The notes below the pieces were generated by a model that had not been told where the DNA came from, ran no database searches, and saw only the letters and a list, made by a program, of their open reading frames with translations. Source: Pseudomonas quebecensis (GTDB lineage: Bacteria > Pseudomonadota > Gammaproteobacteria > Pseudomonadales > Pseudomonadaceae). From it: a DNA stretch of 64,000 nt. Positions 11,679 to 25,781 of the stretch are shown here, piece after piece; within the stretch, counting starts at the first letter, position 1, and every line of letters starts with the position of its first letter. A program made the position numbers and the translations under genes. The stretch covers positions 4,215,001 to 4,279,000 of the forward strand of contig NZ_CP112866.1 in the NCBI RefSeq assembly GCF_026410085.1, given 5' to 3'.

Positions 11679-13021
11679 GCCAAGGCCTCCACGGCGCGAG
11701 CGAACAGCTGGCCGCGCTCTTCGTAGTTCTTGAACATGTCCAGGCTGGCACAGGCCGGCGACAGCAGTACGGCGTCACCGGGTTGGGCAAGGGTTTTGCC
11801 TTGCATCACGGCTTCGTCCAGGGAGGCCACGCGAACCTGCGGCACCGCGTCACCGAGGGCGGCGGCGATCAGCTCCGCATCACGCCCCATCAACACCACC
11901 GCGCGGCAATGTACGGCGACCGGCGCCTTGAGATCCTTGAAGTCGGCGCCCTTGCCGTCGCCACCGGCGATCAGCACCAGCTTGCCGTCGATATCGGCGC
12001 CAAGGCCTTCGATGGCCGCCAGCGCGGCGCCCACATTGGTGGCCTTGGAATCGTTGTAATAGCTCACGCCATCCAGGTCACGCACCCATTGGCAGCGGTG
12101 CTCAAGCCCGGCGAACGTGCGCAGGGTCGACAGCATCGCATCGAACGGCAAGCCGACGGCATGCCCCAAGGCCAGGGCCGCGAGGGCGTTTGACTGGTTG
12201 TGGGCGCCACGTATTTTCAACTCGCGCACCGGCATCAGGTTCTGGAATTCGAAGGCCAGGTATTTCTCGCCGTTCTCTTCGCGAATGCCGAAAGCCTTGA
12301 AGTCCGGTTTGCCCAGGCCGAAGGTCCAGCACGGCAGGCCCTCGCCCATCAGCGGACGGCTCAAGGCATCCTGACGGTTGACCACCACTTGCCTGGCACC
12401 GCGGAAAATCCGGTGCTTGGCCAGGTGATACGCCGGCAGGCCGCTGTAGCGGTCCATGTGGTCTTCACTCACGTTCAACACAGTGGCCACTTCGGCGCCG
12501 AGGTCGTGGGTGGTCTCCAGCTGGAAGCTCGACAGTTCCATCACGTACAGCTCGACATCATCGCTGAGCAGGTCGAGCGCCGGGGTGCCGAGGTTGCCAC
12601 CCACGGCCACGCGCTTGCCGGCCGCAGCCGCCATGTCGCCGACCAGGGTGGTCACGGTGCTTTTGGCATTGGAGCCGCTGATGGCCACGATCGGCGCCTT
12701 GGCATTGCGCGCAAACAGGTCGATGTCGCCTGACAGCTTCACGCCACGGGCCGCGGCGGCTTGCAGGGCCGGCGTGGACAAGGCCAGGCCGGGGCTCACA
12801 TAGAGCTCGTCGGCACGGCACAGAAACTCGACATCCAGCTCGCCACAACGCACTTCCACGTGCGGGTAGTCACGGCGCAGCGTGACCAGCTCCGGTGGAT
12901 TTTCCCGCGTATCGGCCACGGCGAACGACGTGCCGCGGTTCGCCAGGAAGCGAACCAGGGACATGCCGCTCTTGCCGAGGCCGACAACGATGCGGAAGTG
13001 GTCTGAAGCGATCAGGGACAC
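11675..13021 (-). CDS. murD: UDP-MurNAc-L-Ala--D-Glu ligase
   Basis: A 448-residue Mur ligase. The start is GTG 13021, 6 bp after the mraY stop, with MSLIASDHFRIVVGLGKSGM giving the N-terminal UDP-binding motif. The ATP loop reads ISGSNAKSTVTTL (about 113-125), with Ala in the place of the Gly of many homologues, a common variant. SYYNDSKATNVGAAL marks the C-terminal substrate region. Confidence 0.97.
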   Translation of the reverse strand: MSLIASDHFRIVVGLGKSGMSLVRFLANRGTSFAVADTRENPPELVTLRRDYPHVEVRCGELDVEFLCRADELYVSPGLALSTPALQAAAARGVKLSGDIDLFARNAKAPIVAISGSNAKSTVTTLVGDMAAAAGKRVAVGGNLGTPALDLLSDDVELYVMELSSFQLETTHDLGAEVATVLNVSEDHMDRYSGLPAYHLAKHRIFRGARQVVVNRQDALSRPLMGEGLPCWTFGLGKPDFKAFGIREENGEKYLAFEFQNLMPVRELKIRGAHNQSNALAALALGHAVGLPFDAMLSTLRTFAGLEHRCQWVRDLDGVSYYNDSKATNVGAALAAIEGLGADIDGKLVLIAGGDGKGADFKDLKAPVAVHCRAVVLMGRDAELIAAALGDAVPQVRVASLDEAVMQGKTLAQPGDAVLLSPACASLDMFKNYEERGQLFARAVEALA

Positions 13022-13027
13022 TCTTTT

Positions 13028-14110
13028 CTACCTCAGTTTCAGGGTGGCAAGGCCGATCAGCACCAGAATCACGGTGATGATCCAGAAGCGGACGATCACG
13101 CGTGGCTCGGGCCAGCCCTTGAGTTCAAAGTGGTGGTGAATCGGCGCCATGCGGAACACGCGACGCCCGGTCAATTTGAAGGACGCCACCTGGATGACCA
13201 CCGACAGGGTTTCCATCACGAACACACCGCCCATGATGAACAGCACGATTTCCTGGCGAACGATCACCGCGATGGTGCCCAGGGCCGCGCCCAGCGCCAA
13301 CGCGCCGACGTCACCCATGAAGACTTGTGCCGGGTAGGTGTTGAACCACAGGAAGCCCAGGCCCGCACCAATCAGCGCGCCGCAGAATACGATCAACTCA
13401 CCCGCGCCCGGTACGTAGGGGATCAGCAGGTATTCGGCGAATTTCACGTTACCCGACAGGTAGCAGAAGATACCGAGCGCACCGCCCACCATCACCGTCG
13501 GCATGATCGCCAGGCCGTCGAGGCCGTCGGTAAGGTTGACGGCGTTGCTGGAGCCGACGATCACGAAGTAGGTCAGCACCACGAAGCCGATGCCCAGGGG
13601 AATGCTGGCGTCCTTGAGCATGGGCAGAATCAGCGTGGTTTCCACCGCGCTTGGGGCGGTCATGTACAGGAAGATCGCCGCGCCCAAACCGAACACCGAC
13701 TGCCAGAAATACTTCCAACGGCTTGGCAGCCCCTTGGAGTTCTTCTCGATGACCTTACGGTAGTCATCCACCCAGCCGATGGCGCCGAACAGCAGGGTCA
13801 CCAGCAGCACCACCCATACATAACGGTTGTGCAGGTCAGCCCAAAGCAACGTGCTGACACCGATGGAGGACAGGATCAGCGCGCCGCCCATGGTCGGCGT
13901 ACCGGACTTGGACAGGTGCGACTGCGGGCCGTCATTGCGAACCGATTGACCAATTTGCAGGTTCTGCAGGGTGCGGATCATCCACGGCCCCAGGAACAGT
14001 GACAAACACAACGCGGTCAGCACACCCAGGATCCCGCGCAGAGTCAGGTACTGGAAGACCGCGAAGCCTTTGTGGAACTGTTGCAGATACTCAGCCAGCA
14101 GCAGCAGCAT
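13028..14110 (-). CDS. mraY: phospho-MurNAc-pentapeptide transferase
   Basis: MraY transfers phospho-MurNAc-pentapeptide to undecaprenyl phosphate, giving lipid I. From ATG 14110, which shares one base with the murF stop (TAATG), the protein has 360 residues, the family's usual length. Ten hydrophobic helices are evident. Active-site motifs are GWVDDYRKV (Asp pair, about 114-122), [14 protein letters not shown] (about 190), [10 protein letters not shown] and [11 protein letters not shown] near the C-terminus. Confidence 0.98.
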   Translation of the reverse strand: MLLLLAEYLQQFHKGFAVFQYLTLRGILGVLTALCLSLFLGPWMIRTLQNLQIGQSVRNDGPQSHLSKSGTPTMGGALILSSIGVSTLLWADLHNRYVWVVLLVTLLFGAIGWVDDYRKVIEKNSKGLPSRWKYFWQSVFGLGAAIFLYMTAPSAVETTLILPMLKDASIPLGIGFVVLTYFVIVGSSNAVNLTDGLDGLAIMPTVMVGGALGIFCYLSGNVKFAEYLLIPYVPGAGELIVFCGALIGAGLGFLWFNTYPAQVFMGDVGALALGAALGTIAVIVRQEIVLFIMGGVFVMETLSVVIQVASFKLTGRRVFRMAPIHHHFELKGWPEPRVIVRFWIITVILVLIGLATLKLR

Positions 14111-15480
14111 TAATGTTTCTCCGTACTTGAGCCACACAAGGCCACGACGACGTTTTCCATCACCGCGCTGCGCGATCCCTTGATCAAAATGGTTGTCTGT
14201 TTGTCGTGTTCGGCCGCAGCCAGCGCCTGGATCAGCTCGGCTTGGGTGGCGAAATGCTGCGCACCTGGGCCGAAAGCGTTGACGGCGTGGGCCATGTTCG
14301 GGCCGACGGCATAAAGGGCGTCGACCTTGCCGCTGGCGTAGGAACCGACTTCGCGGTGGGATTGTTCGGCCCAGTCGCCCAGTTCAGCGATATCGCCCAG
14401 CACCAGTACCTTGCGGCCGTCGAAGCCTTTGAGCAGGTCGATGGCGGCGCAGACCGAGGACTGGTTGGCGTTGTAGGTGTCATCGATCACGCGCATGCCG
14501 TTTGTCGCCAACTGCGCCACGGTGCGGCCCTTGACCGGTTGCACCGCGCCAAGGCCCGTGGCAATACCGAACAGCGACACGCCCAGGGCGTACGCGGCAG
14601 CGGCGGCGGCCAGGGCATTGGCAACGTTATGGTTGCCCAACAAATTCAGTTGCACGTGTTCGCTGCCTTGCGGGGTGTGCAAGGTAAAGGACGGGCAGCC
14701 TCGGGCATCGACGGTCATGTTGGATGCACGGAAATCAGCCGCTGCGTTATGCACGGCAAACGTCAGGACCTTGCGACCGGCGGCGCGCACGCGCCAGGTT
14801 TCGAAGGCCTTGTCGTCGAGGTTCAATACGGCGGTGCCCGAAGCGTCGAGGCCTTCAAGGATTTCACCCTTGGCTTCGACGATCTTTTCCGGGCCACCGA
14901 ACTCGCCCACGTGAGCAGTACCGGCGTTATTGATAATGGCGACGTGGGGCTTGGTCAGCGCCACGGTGTAGGCGATTTCGCCGACGCGCGAAGCACCCAA
15001 CTCGATCACCGCCGCCGTGTGTTCCGGGGCCAATTCGAGCAGGGTCAACGGCGCGCCGAAATCGTTGTTCAGGTTGCCACGGGTAGCGAGTACCGGCCCG
15101 CGTGTGCGTAGCACGCCGGCCAGCAGTTCCTTGACTGTGGTCTTGCCGCTGGAGCCGGTGATGGCCGCCACCGGCTGCTCGAAGGCGGCACGGTTGAGTG
15201 CGCCCAGTTGGCCGAGGGCCAAACGGGTGTCGGCGACCAGCAACTGCGGCAAGCTCGACTCCGGTACTTCGCGCTGCACCAGGGCACCCACGGCGCCTTT
15301 GGCGGCGACGTCATTGAGGTAATCGTGGCCGTCAAAGCGCGGGCCGGCCAGCGCGACAAACAGTTGCCCTGGCTGGATGGCACGGCTGTCGATGCTGACG
15401 CCATCGAAGCGGCAATCGCCGGACAGAAGGCGAGCGGACAGGGCCTGGGGCAGTTCGCTGAAGCGCATCGGCTTAAGCAT
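14110..15480 (-). CDS. murF: UDP-MurNAc-tripeptide--D-Ala-D-Ala ligase
   Basis: A 456-residue Mur ligase adding the DdlB dipeptide. ATG 15480 ([12 protein letters not shown]) is chosen because it overlaps the murE end by 8 bp; a start at 15498 would add six residues. [15 protein letters not shown] is the ATP loop (about 108-122), [14 protein letters not shown] the conserved loop after it and [12 protein letters not shown] the C-terminal substrate motif. Confidence 0.97.
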   Translation of the reverse strand: MLKPMRFSELPQALSARLLSGDCRFDGVSIDSRAIQPGQLFVALAGPRFDGHDYLNDVAAKGAVGALVQREVPESSLPQLLVADTRLALGQLGALNRAAFEQPVAAITGSSGKTTVKELLAGVLRTRGPVLATRGNLNNDFGAPLTLLELAPEHTAAVIELGASRVGEIAYTVALTKPHVAIINNAGTAHVGEFGGPEKIVEAKGEILEGLDASGTAVLNLDDKAFETWRVRAAGRKVLTFAVHNAAADFRASNMTVDARGCPSFTLHTPQGSEHVQLNLLGNHNVANALAAAAAAYALGVSLFGIATGLGAVQPVKGRTVAQLATNGMRVIDDTYNANQSSVCAAIDLLKGFDGRKVLVLGDIAELGDWAEQSHREVGSYASGKVDALYAVGPNMAHAVNAFGPGAQHFATQAELIQALAAAEHDKQTTILIKGSRSAVMENVVVALCGSSTEKH

Positions 15481-16935
15481 GGGCGATCTCCCAGGCACTC
15501 AAGGCGTGATCGGCCTCGACCAGGTCGGAAAAGGCATGCCGCTCGCCGTTGATTTCCTGGTAGTCCTCGTGGCCTTTACCGGCGAGCACCACCACATCGT
15601 CGACGCCGGCGCTGGCGATCAGTTGGGCAATGGCGTTACCGCGACCGGCGACAAAGGTAGCTTTGGAGACGTCTTTGAAGCCTGCACGGATGTCATCGAA
15701 AATCTGGCTTGGGTCTTCGCTGCGCGGGTTGTCGTCGGTCACCAGCACGCCGTCGGCCAGGCGCTCGACAATCTCGGCCATCAGCGGGCGCTTGCCGCGA
15801 TCACGATCACCGCCGCAACCGAACAGGCACAGTAATTTGCCCTTGGCGTGTGGGCGCAGCGCTTGGAGTACTTTTTCCAGGGCGTCCGGGGTGTGGGCGT
15901 AATCAACCACTACCAGCGGCTGTTTTCCGCCACCCAGGCGCTGCATGCGACCGGCCGGGCCTTCCAGCTTCGGCAGTACGTTCAGAATTTCGTCGAGGGC
16001 ATAGTCCAGGCCCAGCAGCGCACCGATGGCAGCAAGCACGTTGCTGAGGTTGAAACGACCGAGCAAGGTGCTGCGCAGGTGGTGTTCGCCCTGCGGGGTC
16101 ACCAGGGTGGCGCGCACGCCTTCGTCGTCGAACCGGGCTTCGCGGCAATACAGGTAGGCACTTGGGTCCTGCAGGCTGTAGCTGATCAGGCGCCCTTCGC
16201 GGTCTTCGGTGGCGAGTTGGCGACCGAACGCATCGTCCAGGTTAACGACCCGGCATTTGAGATCATTCCACGCGAACAGCTTGGCCTTGGCGGCGGCGTA
16301 CGCCTCCATGGTGCCGTGGTAATCCAGATGGTCGCGGGACAGGTTGGTCATCACCGCCACATCGAACGCCAGGGCGCTGACGCGACCCTGCTCCAGCCCG
16401 TGGGATGAGACCTCCATGGCCACGGCCTTGGCACCGGCTTTTTTCAGGTCGGCCAGGGTCGCCTGCACGGCAATCGGGTTCGGCGTGGTGTGCAGACCGC
16501 TTTGCAGCGCGCCATAGAAACCAGTCCCCAGAGTGCCGACAATGCCGCAGTGCTGGCCCAGCAGATCAAGAGCCTGGGCCACGAGCTGGGTCACGCTGGT
16601 CTTGCCGTTGGTGCCGGTCACGCCCACCAGATTGAGGTGGCGGCTCGGCTCGCCATAGAAACGCCCGGCGATATCGGATAACTGCTTGGCCAGCCCTTTG
16701 ACCGGAATCAGCGGCACGTCGGTGATCGGTAGCACGGTGGCGCCTTCGGCTTCATACGCCACGGCGGCGGCACCGCGTTGCAGCGCATCGGCAATGTGCG
16801 CGCGACCGTCGAACCTGCCACCCGGCACGGCCAGGAACAGGTCGCCGGCACGCACATTGCGGCTGTCCAGGGTCAGCTCACGGATCAACAGGTCGCGACC
16901 GGCATGGGCGAAAATCTTGTTCAAACTTAGAGACA

Positions 16936-16936
<1 letters not shown>
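15473..16936 (-). CDS. murE: UDP-MurNAc-dipeptide--meso-diaminopimelate ligase
   Basis: A 487-residue Mur ligase. GVTGTNGKTSVTQLV (about 105-119) binds ATP, and TDDNPRSEDP (about 404-413) carries the DNPR motif that specifies meso-diaminopimelate as substrate. It shares one base with the ftsI stop (TGATG), indicating tight coupling within the cluster. Confidence 0.98.
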
Positions 16937-18967
<2,031 letters not shown>

Positions 18968-18971
<4 letters not shown>

Positions 18972-19915
18972 CGCAACTTCTCCGCAACACGCATGACCGC
19001 ACTGCGGGCACGTGGGTTGGCCTTAAGCTCAGCATCGGAAGCGAACTGCGCTTTGCCATGGATCTTGATTTTCGGCACAAAGGCTTCGAAACGTACCGGC
19101 AGGTTGCGCGGCAGGTTGTCGGACTCGCCCTTGACCAGGCGGCGCATGAATAGCTTGACGATACGGTCTTCCAGGGAGTGGAAGCTGATCACCACCAGGC
19201 GACCGCCCACTTCCAGCGCGTCGAGGGCAGCCTCCAGGCCGGCCTCCAGATCGCCCAATTCGTTGTTGACGTGAATGCGCAGGCCCTGGAACGCACGGGT
19301 CGCCGGGTTCTTGCCCTTTTCCCAGGCTGGGTTGGCGACTTTCAGCACTTCGGCCAGGTCAGCGGTGCGCTCGAACGGTTGCAGTTCGCGGCGCTCGACC
19401 ACGGCACGAGCCATACGGCCGGCGAAACGCTCTTCGCCGTATTCCTTGAACACCCGGGCGATTTCTTCCACCGGCGCGGTGGCGATGAACTGCGCGGCGC
19501 TGACGCCTCGGGACGGGTCCATGCGCATGTCGAGGGGGCCGTCGTTCATGAAACTGAAACCGCGTTCCGGGTCATCGAGCTGGGGCGAAGACACGCCCAG
19601 GTCAAGCAAAACGCCGGCGACCTTGCCCGCCATGCCGCGCTCGGCCACTTCGGCTCCCAGCTCGGCAAAGCTGCGCTGCACAACGACAAAGCGGCCGTCT
19701 TCGGCCGCTAGCGCTTGCCCGGTGGCAATCGCTTGGGGGTCTTTGTCGAACCCGAGGAGCGTTCCGTCCGGCCCGAGCTGACTAAGGATCAATCGACTGT
19801 GCCCGCCCCGGCCGAACGTCCCATCCACATAGCAGCCATCCGCGCGTACGGCGAGAGCCTCGACGGCTTCGTCAAGCAGTACGGTGATGTGGTTAAAGCC
19901 GCTATCAATAGTCAC
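18968..19915 (-). CDS. rsmH: 16S rRNA C1402 N4-methyltransferase
   Basis: A 315-residue SAM-dependent methyltransferase that modifies C1402 of 16S rRNA together with RsmI, whose gene is also in this window. [16 protein letters not shown] (about 28-43) is the SAM motif and [20 protein letters not shown] the family signature. ATGA overlap with mraZ. Confidence 0.98.
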
Positions 19916-20367
19916 AGGATCAGATCACGCAGTTCGTCAGGCATGGCGCCCGGTTGTTGAATAGCAGCCAGGTCAGCTGCGGAAACAGCATCCCAGGCAT
20001 CTTCGTCCCACAATTGGAACTTGTTCAGTTGGCCGACCAGCATTGCGCGCTTATCGAGCTTGGCGTACTCGCGTAGACGCGGGGGTACCAGGAAACGACC
20101 ACTGCCATCGAGTTCAAGGTCGACGGCATTACCGATCAGCAAACGCTGCAGGCGGCGGTTTTCTTCACGCAATGAAGGCAAGGCGCGCAATTTGGTTTCG
20201 ATCAACTCCCACTCGTCGAGGGGGTAAACACATAAACAAGGGTCAACGGCATCGATTGTGATGATTAACTGCCCGGAACTTCTCGAAATCAGCTCGTCGC
20301 GATACCGGCTCGGCATAGCGAGACGGCCTTTTGCGTCGAGACTGATAGCGTTAGCTCCGCGAAACAC
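19912..20367 (-). CDS. mraZ: transcriptional regulator MraZ
   Basis: A 151-residue protein of two AbrB-like repeats ([20 protein letters not shown] and [19 protein letters not shown]). MraZ forms rings, binds its own promoter and represses the dcw genes. The first gene of the cluster, it lies just downstream of a consensus promoter with three MraZ boxes. Confidence 0.98.
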   Translation of the reverse strand: MFRGANAISLDAKGRLAMPSRYRDELISRSSGQLIITIDAVDPCLCVYPLDEWELIETKLRALPSLREENRRLQRLLIGNAVDLELDGSGRFLVPPRLREYAKLDKRAMLVGQLNKFQLWDEDAWDAVSAADLAAIQQPGAMPDELRDLIL

Positions 20368-20409
20368 AGATGCGTTTCTCCAAATTTTAGCGTTTTACGT
20401 TCAAAAAAC

Positions 20410-20435
20410 CCACTTTGTGCCACTTTCCGCCACTT
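20410..20435 (-). promoter_or_regulatory. MraZ operator: three AAGTGG boxes at exact 10-bp spacing
   Basis: On the minus strand, AAGTGG occurs three times with starts at 20435, 20425 and 20415, that is one DNA turn apart. Direct GTGG-type repeats with 10-bp period are the known MraZ recognition pattern. They begin just below the -10 box, over the expected transcription start, which fits steric repression. Confidence 0.85.
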
Positions 20436-20441
20436 GCGCAC

Positions 20442-20471
20442 ACTATAGGAATGCGCCCACCACACCGTCAA
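20442..20471 (-). promoter_or_regulatory. sigma70 promoter of the dcw cluster
   Basis: On the minus strand, TTGACG (20471-20466) and TATAGT (20447-20442) are separated by 18 bp, a near-consensus sigma70 promoter. It lies 75-104 bp before the mraZ start and immediately upstream of the MraZ boxes. Confidence 0.85.
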
Positions 20472-20688
20472 GGCACGGATTCAAGGAAAAGCCTTACAGA
20501 ACGGAGATTTAGGAGCGTAAAGGGAGGAGAAACCCGAGTTCGACGATATTTTTGACCCAACAAGCGCAGAGCACTCAAAGCGCTATAGCTCGAAGTTAAA
20601 GTGATTTATTAAGAGTAAGATTTTTTTGGTATTACGAAGATGCATCTGCCAATGATTTGGCAGGGAGGGAGTCTTGCGTTACTACCGG
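20472..20688. other. intergenic spacer between dcw promoter and rnpB terminator
   Basis: About 215 bp with no convincing gene. Only short unsupported frames occur. It separates the mraZ promoter from the rnpB 3' end; both genes are on the minus strand. Confidence 0.6.
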
Positions 20689-20714
20689 TTTTTTTGCTCG
20701 AGACTCGAACAAAA
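20689..20714 (-). terminator. probable terminator of rnpB
   Basis: On the minus strand, TTTTGTTCGAG is followed directly by CTCGAGCAAAA-like sequence, an inverted repeat with a T-rich 5' and an A-rich 3' arm, just past the mature RNase P RNA end. It lacks a clean T tail on the transcribed side, so termination or processing is inferred. Confidence 0.5.
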
Positions 20715-20725
20715 GGAAATAAGGT

Positions 20726-21077
20726 GGAGAGTCGATCTATAAGCCGGGTTCTGTCTTGAACAGTCATTCGTCTACGATGGCCATCACTGGACATCTTTAG
20801 CAACCTACCCGGTCCCAGCGCGGGCCACGCCTTGGGACCCTATTTGGTCTTGCTCCAAGTGGGGTTTACCTAGCCACGAACTGTTGCCAGTCGTGCGGTG
20901 CGCTCTTACCGCACCTTTTCACCCTTACCGGCACCGAAGCGCTTAGGCGGTTATTTTCTGTGGCACTTTCCGTAGGCTCACGCCTCCCAGGCATTACCTG
21001 GCACTTCGCCCTATGGAGCCCGGACTTTCCTCCCCCCCCTAATTTTCATAGAGGGCAGCGACTGTCCAATCGACTCT
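20726..21077 (-). ncRNA. rnpB: RNase P RNA (class A)
   Basis: The catalytic RNA that trims tRNA 5' leaders. The minus strand starts AGAGTCGATTGGACAGTCGC and ends GGCTTATAGATCGACTCTCC, the two ends pairing as helix P1. Inside are the universally conserved GAGGAAAGTCCGGGCTCC near the 5' end and ACAGAACCCGGCTTA near the 3' end. The roughly 352-nt length fits pseudomonads, as does the place between mraZ and rsmI. Confidence 0.97.
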
Positions 21078-21086
21078 CCGCCGCGC

Positions 21087-21115
21087 AGGTTAACGGCACG
21101 GCGGTCTCAGGACAA
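21087..21115 (-). promoter_or_regulatory. candidate rnpB promoter
   Basis: On the minus strand, TTGTCC (21115-21110) and TAACCT (21092-21087) are 17 bp apart, with the -10 box about 10 bp before the RNase P RNA 5' end. Position and spacing support it, though the -10 box is a weak match. Confidence 0.5.
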
Positions 21116-21173
21116 GTATTAAAAGACCGCGACTGCCATCATGATCGGATGAATTGCACCCTCCACCCCGGAA

Positions 21174-22046
21174 CTATTCGGCTTTCTGCTTATCCAGCGC
21201 CACTTGATACAGGACGTTCTTGCGCACGCCAGTGATTTCCGCCGCCAGGGCCGCTGCGCGTTTAAGTGGCATTTCCTTGAGCAACAGATCCAGGATGCGC
21301 ATGGCCTCGCTGCTCACCGCATCCTCGCTCTCCGGCGCGGTCCAGCCCGCTACCAGCACCACGCACTCGCCGCGCTGCTGGTTACTGTCGCCTTCGACAA
21401 AGGCTCGAAGCGCTTCCAGGGGTAAGCCTTTGAGAGTCTCGAAGGTTTTGGTCAGCTCGCGGGCCAACAGCGCCAGGCGCTCGCCGCCGAATACCAGCTC
21501 CATGTCCTGCAGACACTCCAGGATGCGGTGCGGCGCTTCGTAGAAGATCAGCGTGCGCGGTTCCTCCTTGAGGGCCTCAAGGCGCGCTCGACGCCCCACC
21601 GCCTTGGCGGGCAGGAAGCCTTCGAAGATAAACCGGTCGGAAGGCAGGCCGGCCGCCGATAAGGCAGCAATCAACGCGCACGCCCCCGGAACAGGCACTA
21701 CATTGATACCTGCGGCGCGTGCCTGGCGGACCAGGTGGTAACCGGGATCGGAGATCAATGGCGTGCCCGCATCGGAAATCAACGCCACGTCGTCGCCGGC
21801 CAGCAGACGCACGATAAAGCGGCTGCCTTCCTCGCGTTCGTTGTGCTCATGGCAGGCCGCCAGCGGCGTACTGATACCAAAATGCTGCATCAAACGTTGG
21901 GAGTGGCGCGTGTCTTCGGCCGCGATCAATTTAACGTCGCGCAACACTTTCAATGCGCGAGCACTGATGTCGTCCAGGTTGCCAATGGGCGTCGCCACGA
22001 CAAAAAGCGAGCCTGCAGTGGAATTCAAAGGACCTGGAGCAGTCAA
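21174..22046 (-). CDS. rsmI: 16S rRNA C1402 2'-O-methyltransferase
   Basis: A SAM-dependent tetrapyrrole-methylase-fold enzyme that, with RsmH, makes N4,2'-O-dimethylcytidine 1402. GSLFVVATPIGNLDDIS is the N-terminal signature, LISDAGTPLISDPG (about 82-95) the substrate and SAM loop, and PGACALIAALSAAGLP follows. The frame is open further upstream, but TTG 22046 (MTAPGP) preceded by GAGGTG at 6 bp gives a normal 290-residue protein, while a longer start would reach across the lpoA upstream region. Confidence 0.93.
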   Translation of the reverse strand: MTAPGPLNSTAGSLFVVATPIGNLDDISARALKVLRDVKLIAAEDTRHSQRLMQHFGISTPLAACHEHNEREEGSRFIVRLLAGDDVALISDAGTPLISDPGYHLVRQARAAGINVVPVPGACALIAALSAAGLPSDRFIFEGFLPAKAVGRRARLEALKEEPRTLIFYEAPHRILECLQDMELVFGGERLALLARELTKTFETLKGLPLEALRAFVEGDSNQQRGECVVLVAGWTAPESEDAVSSEAMRILDLLLKEMPLKRAAALAAEITGVRKNVLYQVALDKQKAE

Positions 22047-22266
22047 AACGCACACCTCGATGGTTGGCAAAAAAATCATTGTAGCGCGTAGATGCCTTGA
22101 AAAAACGCCATCGAGGCCGATCCCTTCAGGGTCGCTTGCGTCCGGTAACATCCAGTCAGCCGCTTTTGCACGACCTAAATCGACGGTTTCACGCCAGTAA
22201 CATCGCGCCTGGGCCAGTGCTTGGGTACACTTCCACGCTAATTTGATCGGTATCAGGAACACTTAC

Positions 22267-24077
22267 ATGATCGCTTGCCTGCGGCTGCTCTCCGCCCTCT
22301 GCCTCGCTGCCCTACTGGCCGCCTGCGCCAGCTCGCCCTCGTCCAGCCTTGGCGAGCTTCCTCGGACCCCGGACGCCAGTATCGAGCAACTGCTCGAACA
22401 GGCCACCTCCGCCAAGACGCCGGAAAAGGCCGCACTGTTGCGCCTGAGTGCAGCTGACCTGGCCTACCACCAGAATAATCCTGGCCGCTCGGCGCAGATT
22501 CTTGCACAAGTGCCCCTGGAGGCTCTCAAGCCTGCCGCACAGGTGTTTGCCAGCACACTGGCTGCCGAGCTGGCGATGACGCGCAACCAGCCCAAGGCCG
22601 CGTTGACGGCATTGAGCCACCCGAGCCTGCAAAGCCTCAAGGACTTGCCTGCCGAGCAGCAGATTCGCACCGGTACCGTTCATGCCCGCGCTTATGAGGC
22701 CGACGGCCAGACCCTGGCCGCCGCCCGTGAGCGTGTCGCCATGGCCTCGTTGCTGACCGGCGACGCCGCGCATGCCAACCATGACGCCATCTGGGCGCTG
22801 ATTGCCGCCCTGCCGGCCGAGCAGTTGCAAGCCAGCGGCAACCCTATCCTCGATGGCTGGATCACCCTGGCTCAATCGGTCAAGAGCGCCGGCACCCTGG
22901 AGCAACAGCAGGCCGCCATCGACACCTGGCGCGCGCAGAACCCCAACCATCCGGCGGCGCTGCAATTGCCGACGCCGCTGACCAAGCTTAAGGAACTGGC
23001 CAGCCAGCCCCTGAACAAGATCGCCCTGCTGCTGCCACAAGACGGCCCGCTGGCCTCCGTGGGCAAGGCGTTGCGCGAAGGCTTCATGGCGGCCCATTAC
23101 CAGGCCGAACAGGCCGGGCAGAAGCCGCCGGTCATTGAGTTCTATGACAGCTCCCGCTTGACCTCCCTCGACGATTTCTACGCCAAGGCCCAGGCCGCCG
23201 GCGTGCAACTGGTGGTCGGCCCGCTGGAGAAGCCACTCGTCAAGCAGCTCAGCGCGCGACCTCAACTGCCGATCACCACCCTGGCGCTGAATTACGCCGA
23301 AACCGATCAAGCTCCGCCGCAGCTGTTCCAGTTCGGCCTGGCCGCCGAAGACGAAGCCCGCGAAGTCTCGCGCCGCGCCCGTGCCGATGGCCTGCACCGC
23401 GCCGCAGCCATGGTGCCGCGTGGCGAATGGGGCGAGCGTGTCTACAAGGCGTTCCGCCAGGATTGGGAAGCCAACGGCGGTACGGTCATGGGTGTGGAGT
23501 ATGTGGATCAGCCCGTGGCCCTGGCCCAGCAGATTGCCGACCTGTTCCAGCTGCGTAAAAGCGAAGCCCGCGCCAAGAGCCTGCAAAACACCGTTGGCAC
23601 CGATGTGGCGGCACAACCTTCACGTCGCCAGGACATCGAGTTCATCTTCCTGGCCGTAACCCCGCAACTGGCCCAGCAGATCAAGCCGACCCTCAACTTC
23701 CAGTACGCCGGCGACGTGCCGGTGTATGCAACATCCCACGTATTCAGCGCCAGCGGCGACAAGAACCAGTACCTGGACATGACCAACGTGATGTTCTGCG
23801 AAACGCCTTGGCTGCTCAACACCACCGACCCGCTGCGCAACCAGGTCGCCGCGCAATGGCCACAAGCCAATGGCAGCCTCGGCCGCCTGTATGCGATGGG
23901 CGTCGATGCCTATCGCCTGGCGCCACGCCTGGGCCAGCTCAAGGCGCTGCCGGACACTCGGGTGGATGGCCTGTCGGGCAATCTGGGCATCAGCGGCAAC
24001 CAGCGCGTCGACCGCCAGATGCCTTGGGCCAAGTTCGTCGGCGGCCAGGTCCAACGCCTGCCGGACACCCCGCGCTG

Positions 24078-24078
<1 letters not shown>
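22267..24078 (+). CDS. lpoA: penicillin-binding protein activator lipoprotein LpoA
   Basis: A 603-residue outer-membrane lipoprotein. ATG 22267 gives a signal peptide ending in the lipobox LLAAC (Cys about 19). The N-terminal half is helical and TPR-like; the C-terminal half (from NKIALLLPQDGPLASVGKAL) has the periplasmic-binding-protein fold of the YraM/LpoA family, which stimulates the class A synthase PBP1A. A variable loop in the C-domain (KSLQNTVGTDVAAQPSRRQD) is typical. It shares one base with yraN (TGATG). Confidence 0.95.
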
Positions 24079-25713
<1,635 letters not shown>

Positions 25714-25729
25714 TGTAAACGCCGCCCAC

Positions 25730-25770
25730 AAAAAAGGACGCCGTGCAGCCATTGCACGGCGTCCTTTTTT
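25730..25770. terminator. bidirectional terminator between dolP and the OmpA-like gene
   Basis: AAAAAAGGACGCCGTGCA and TGCACGGCGTCCTTTTTT form a near-perfect long stem with a short loop, with A and T runs on both sides, between two convergent genes. Confidence 0.95.
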
Positions 25771-25781
25771 ATTACCCGAGC

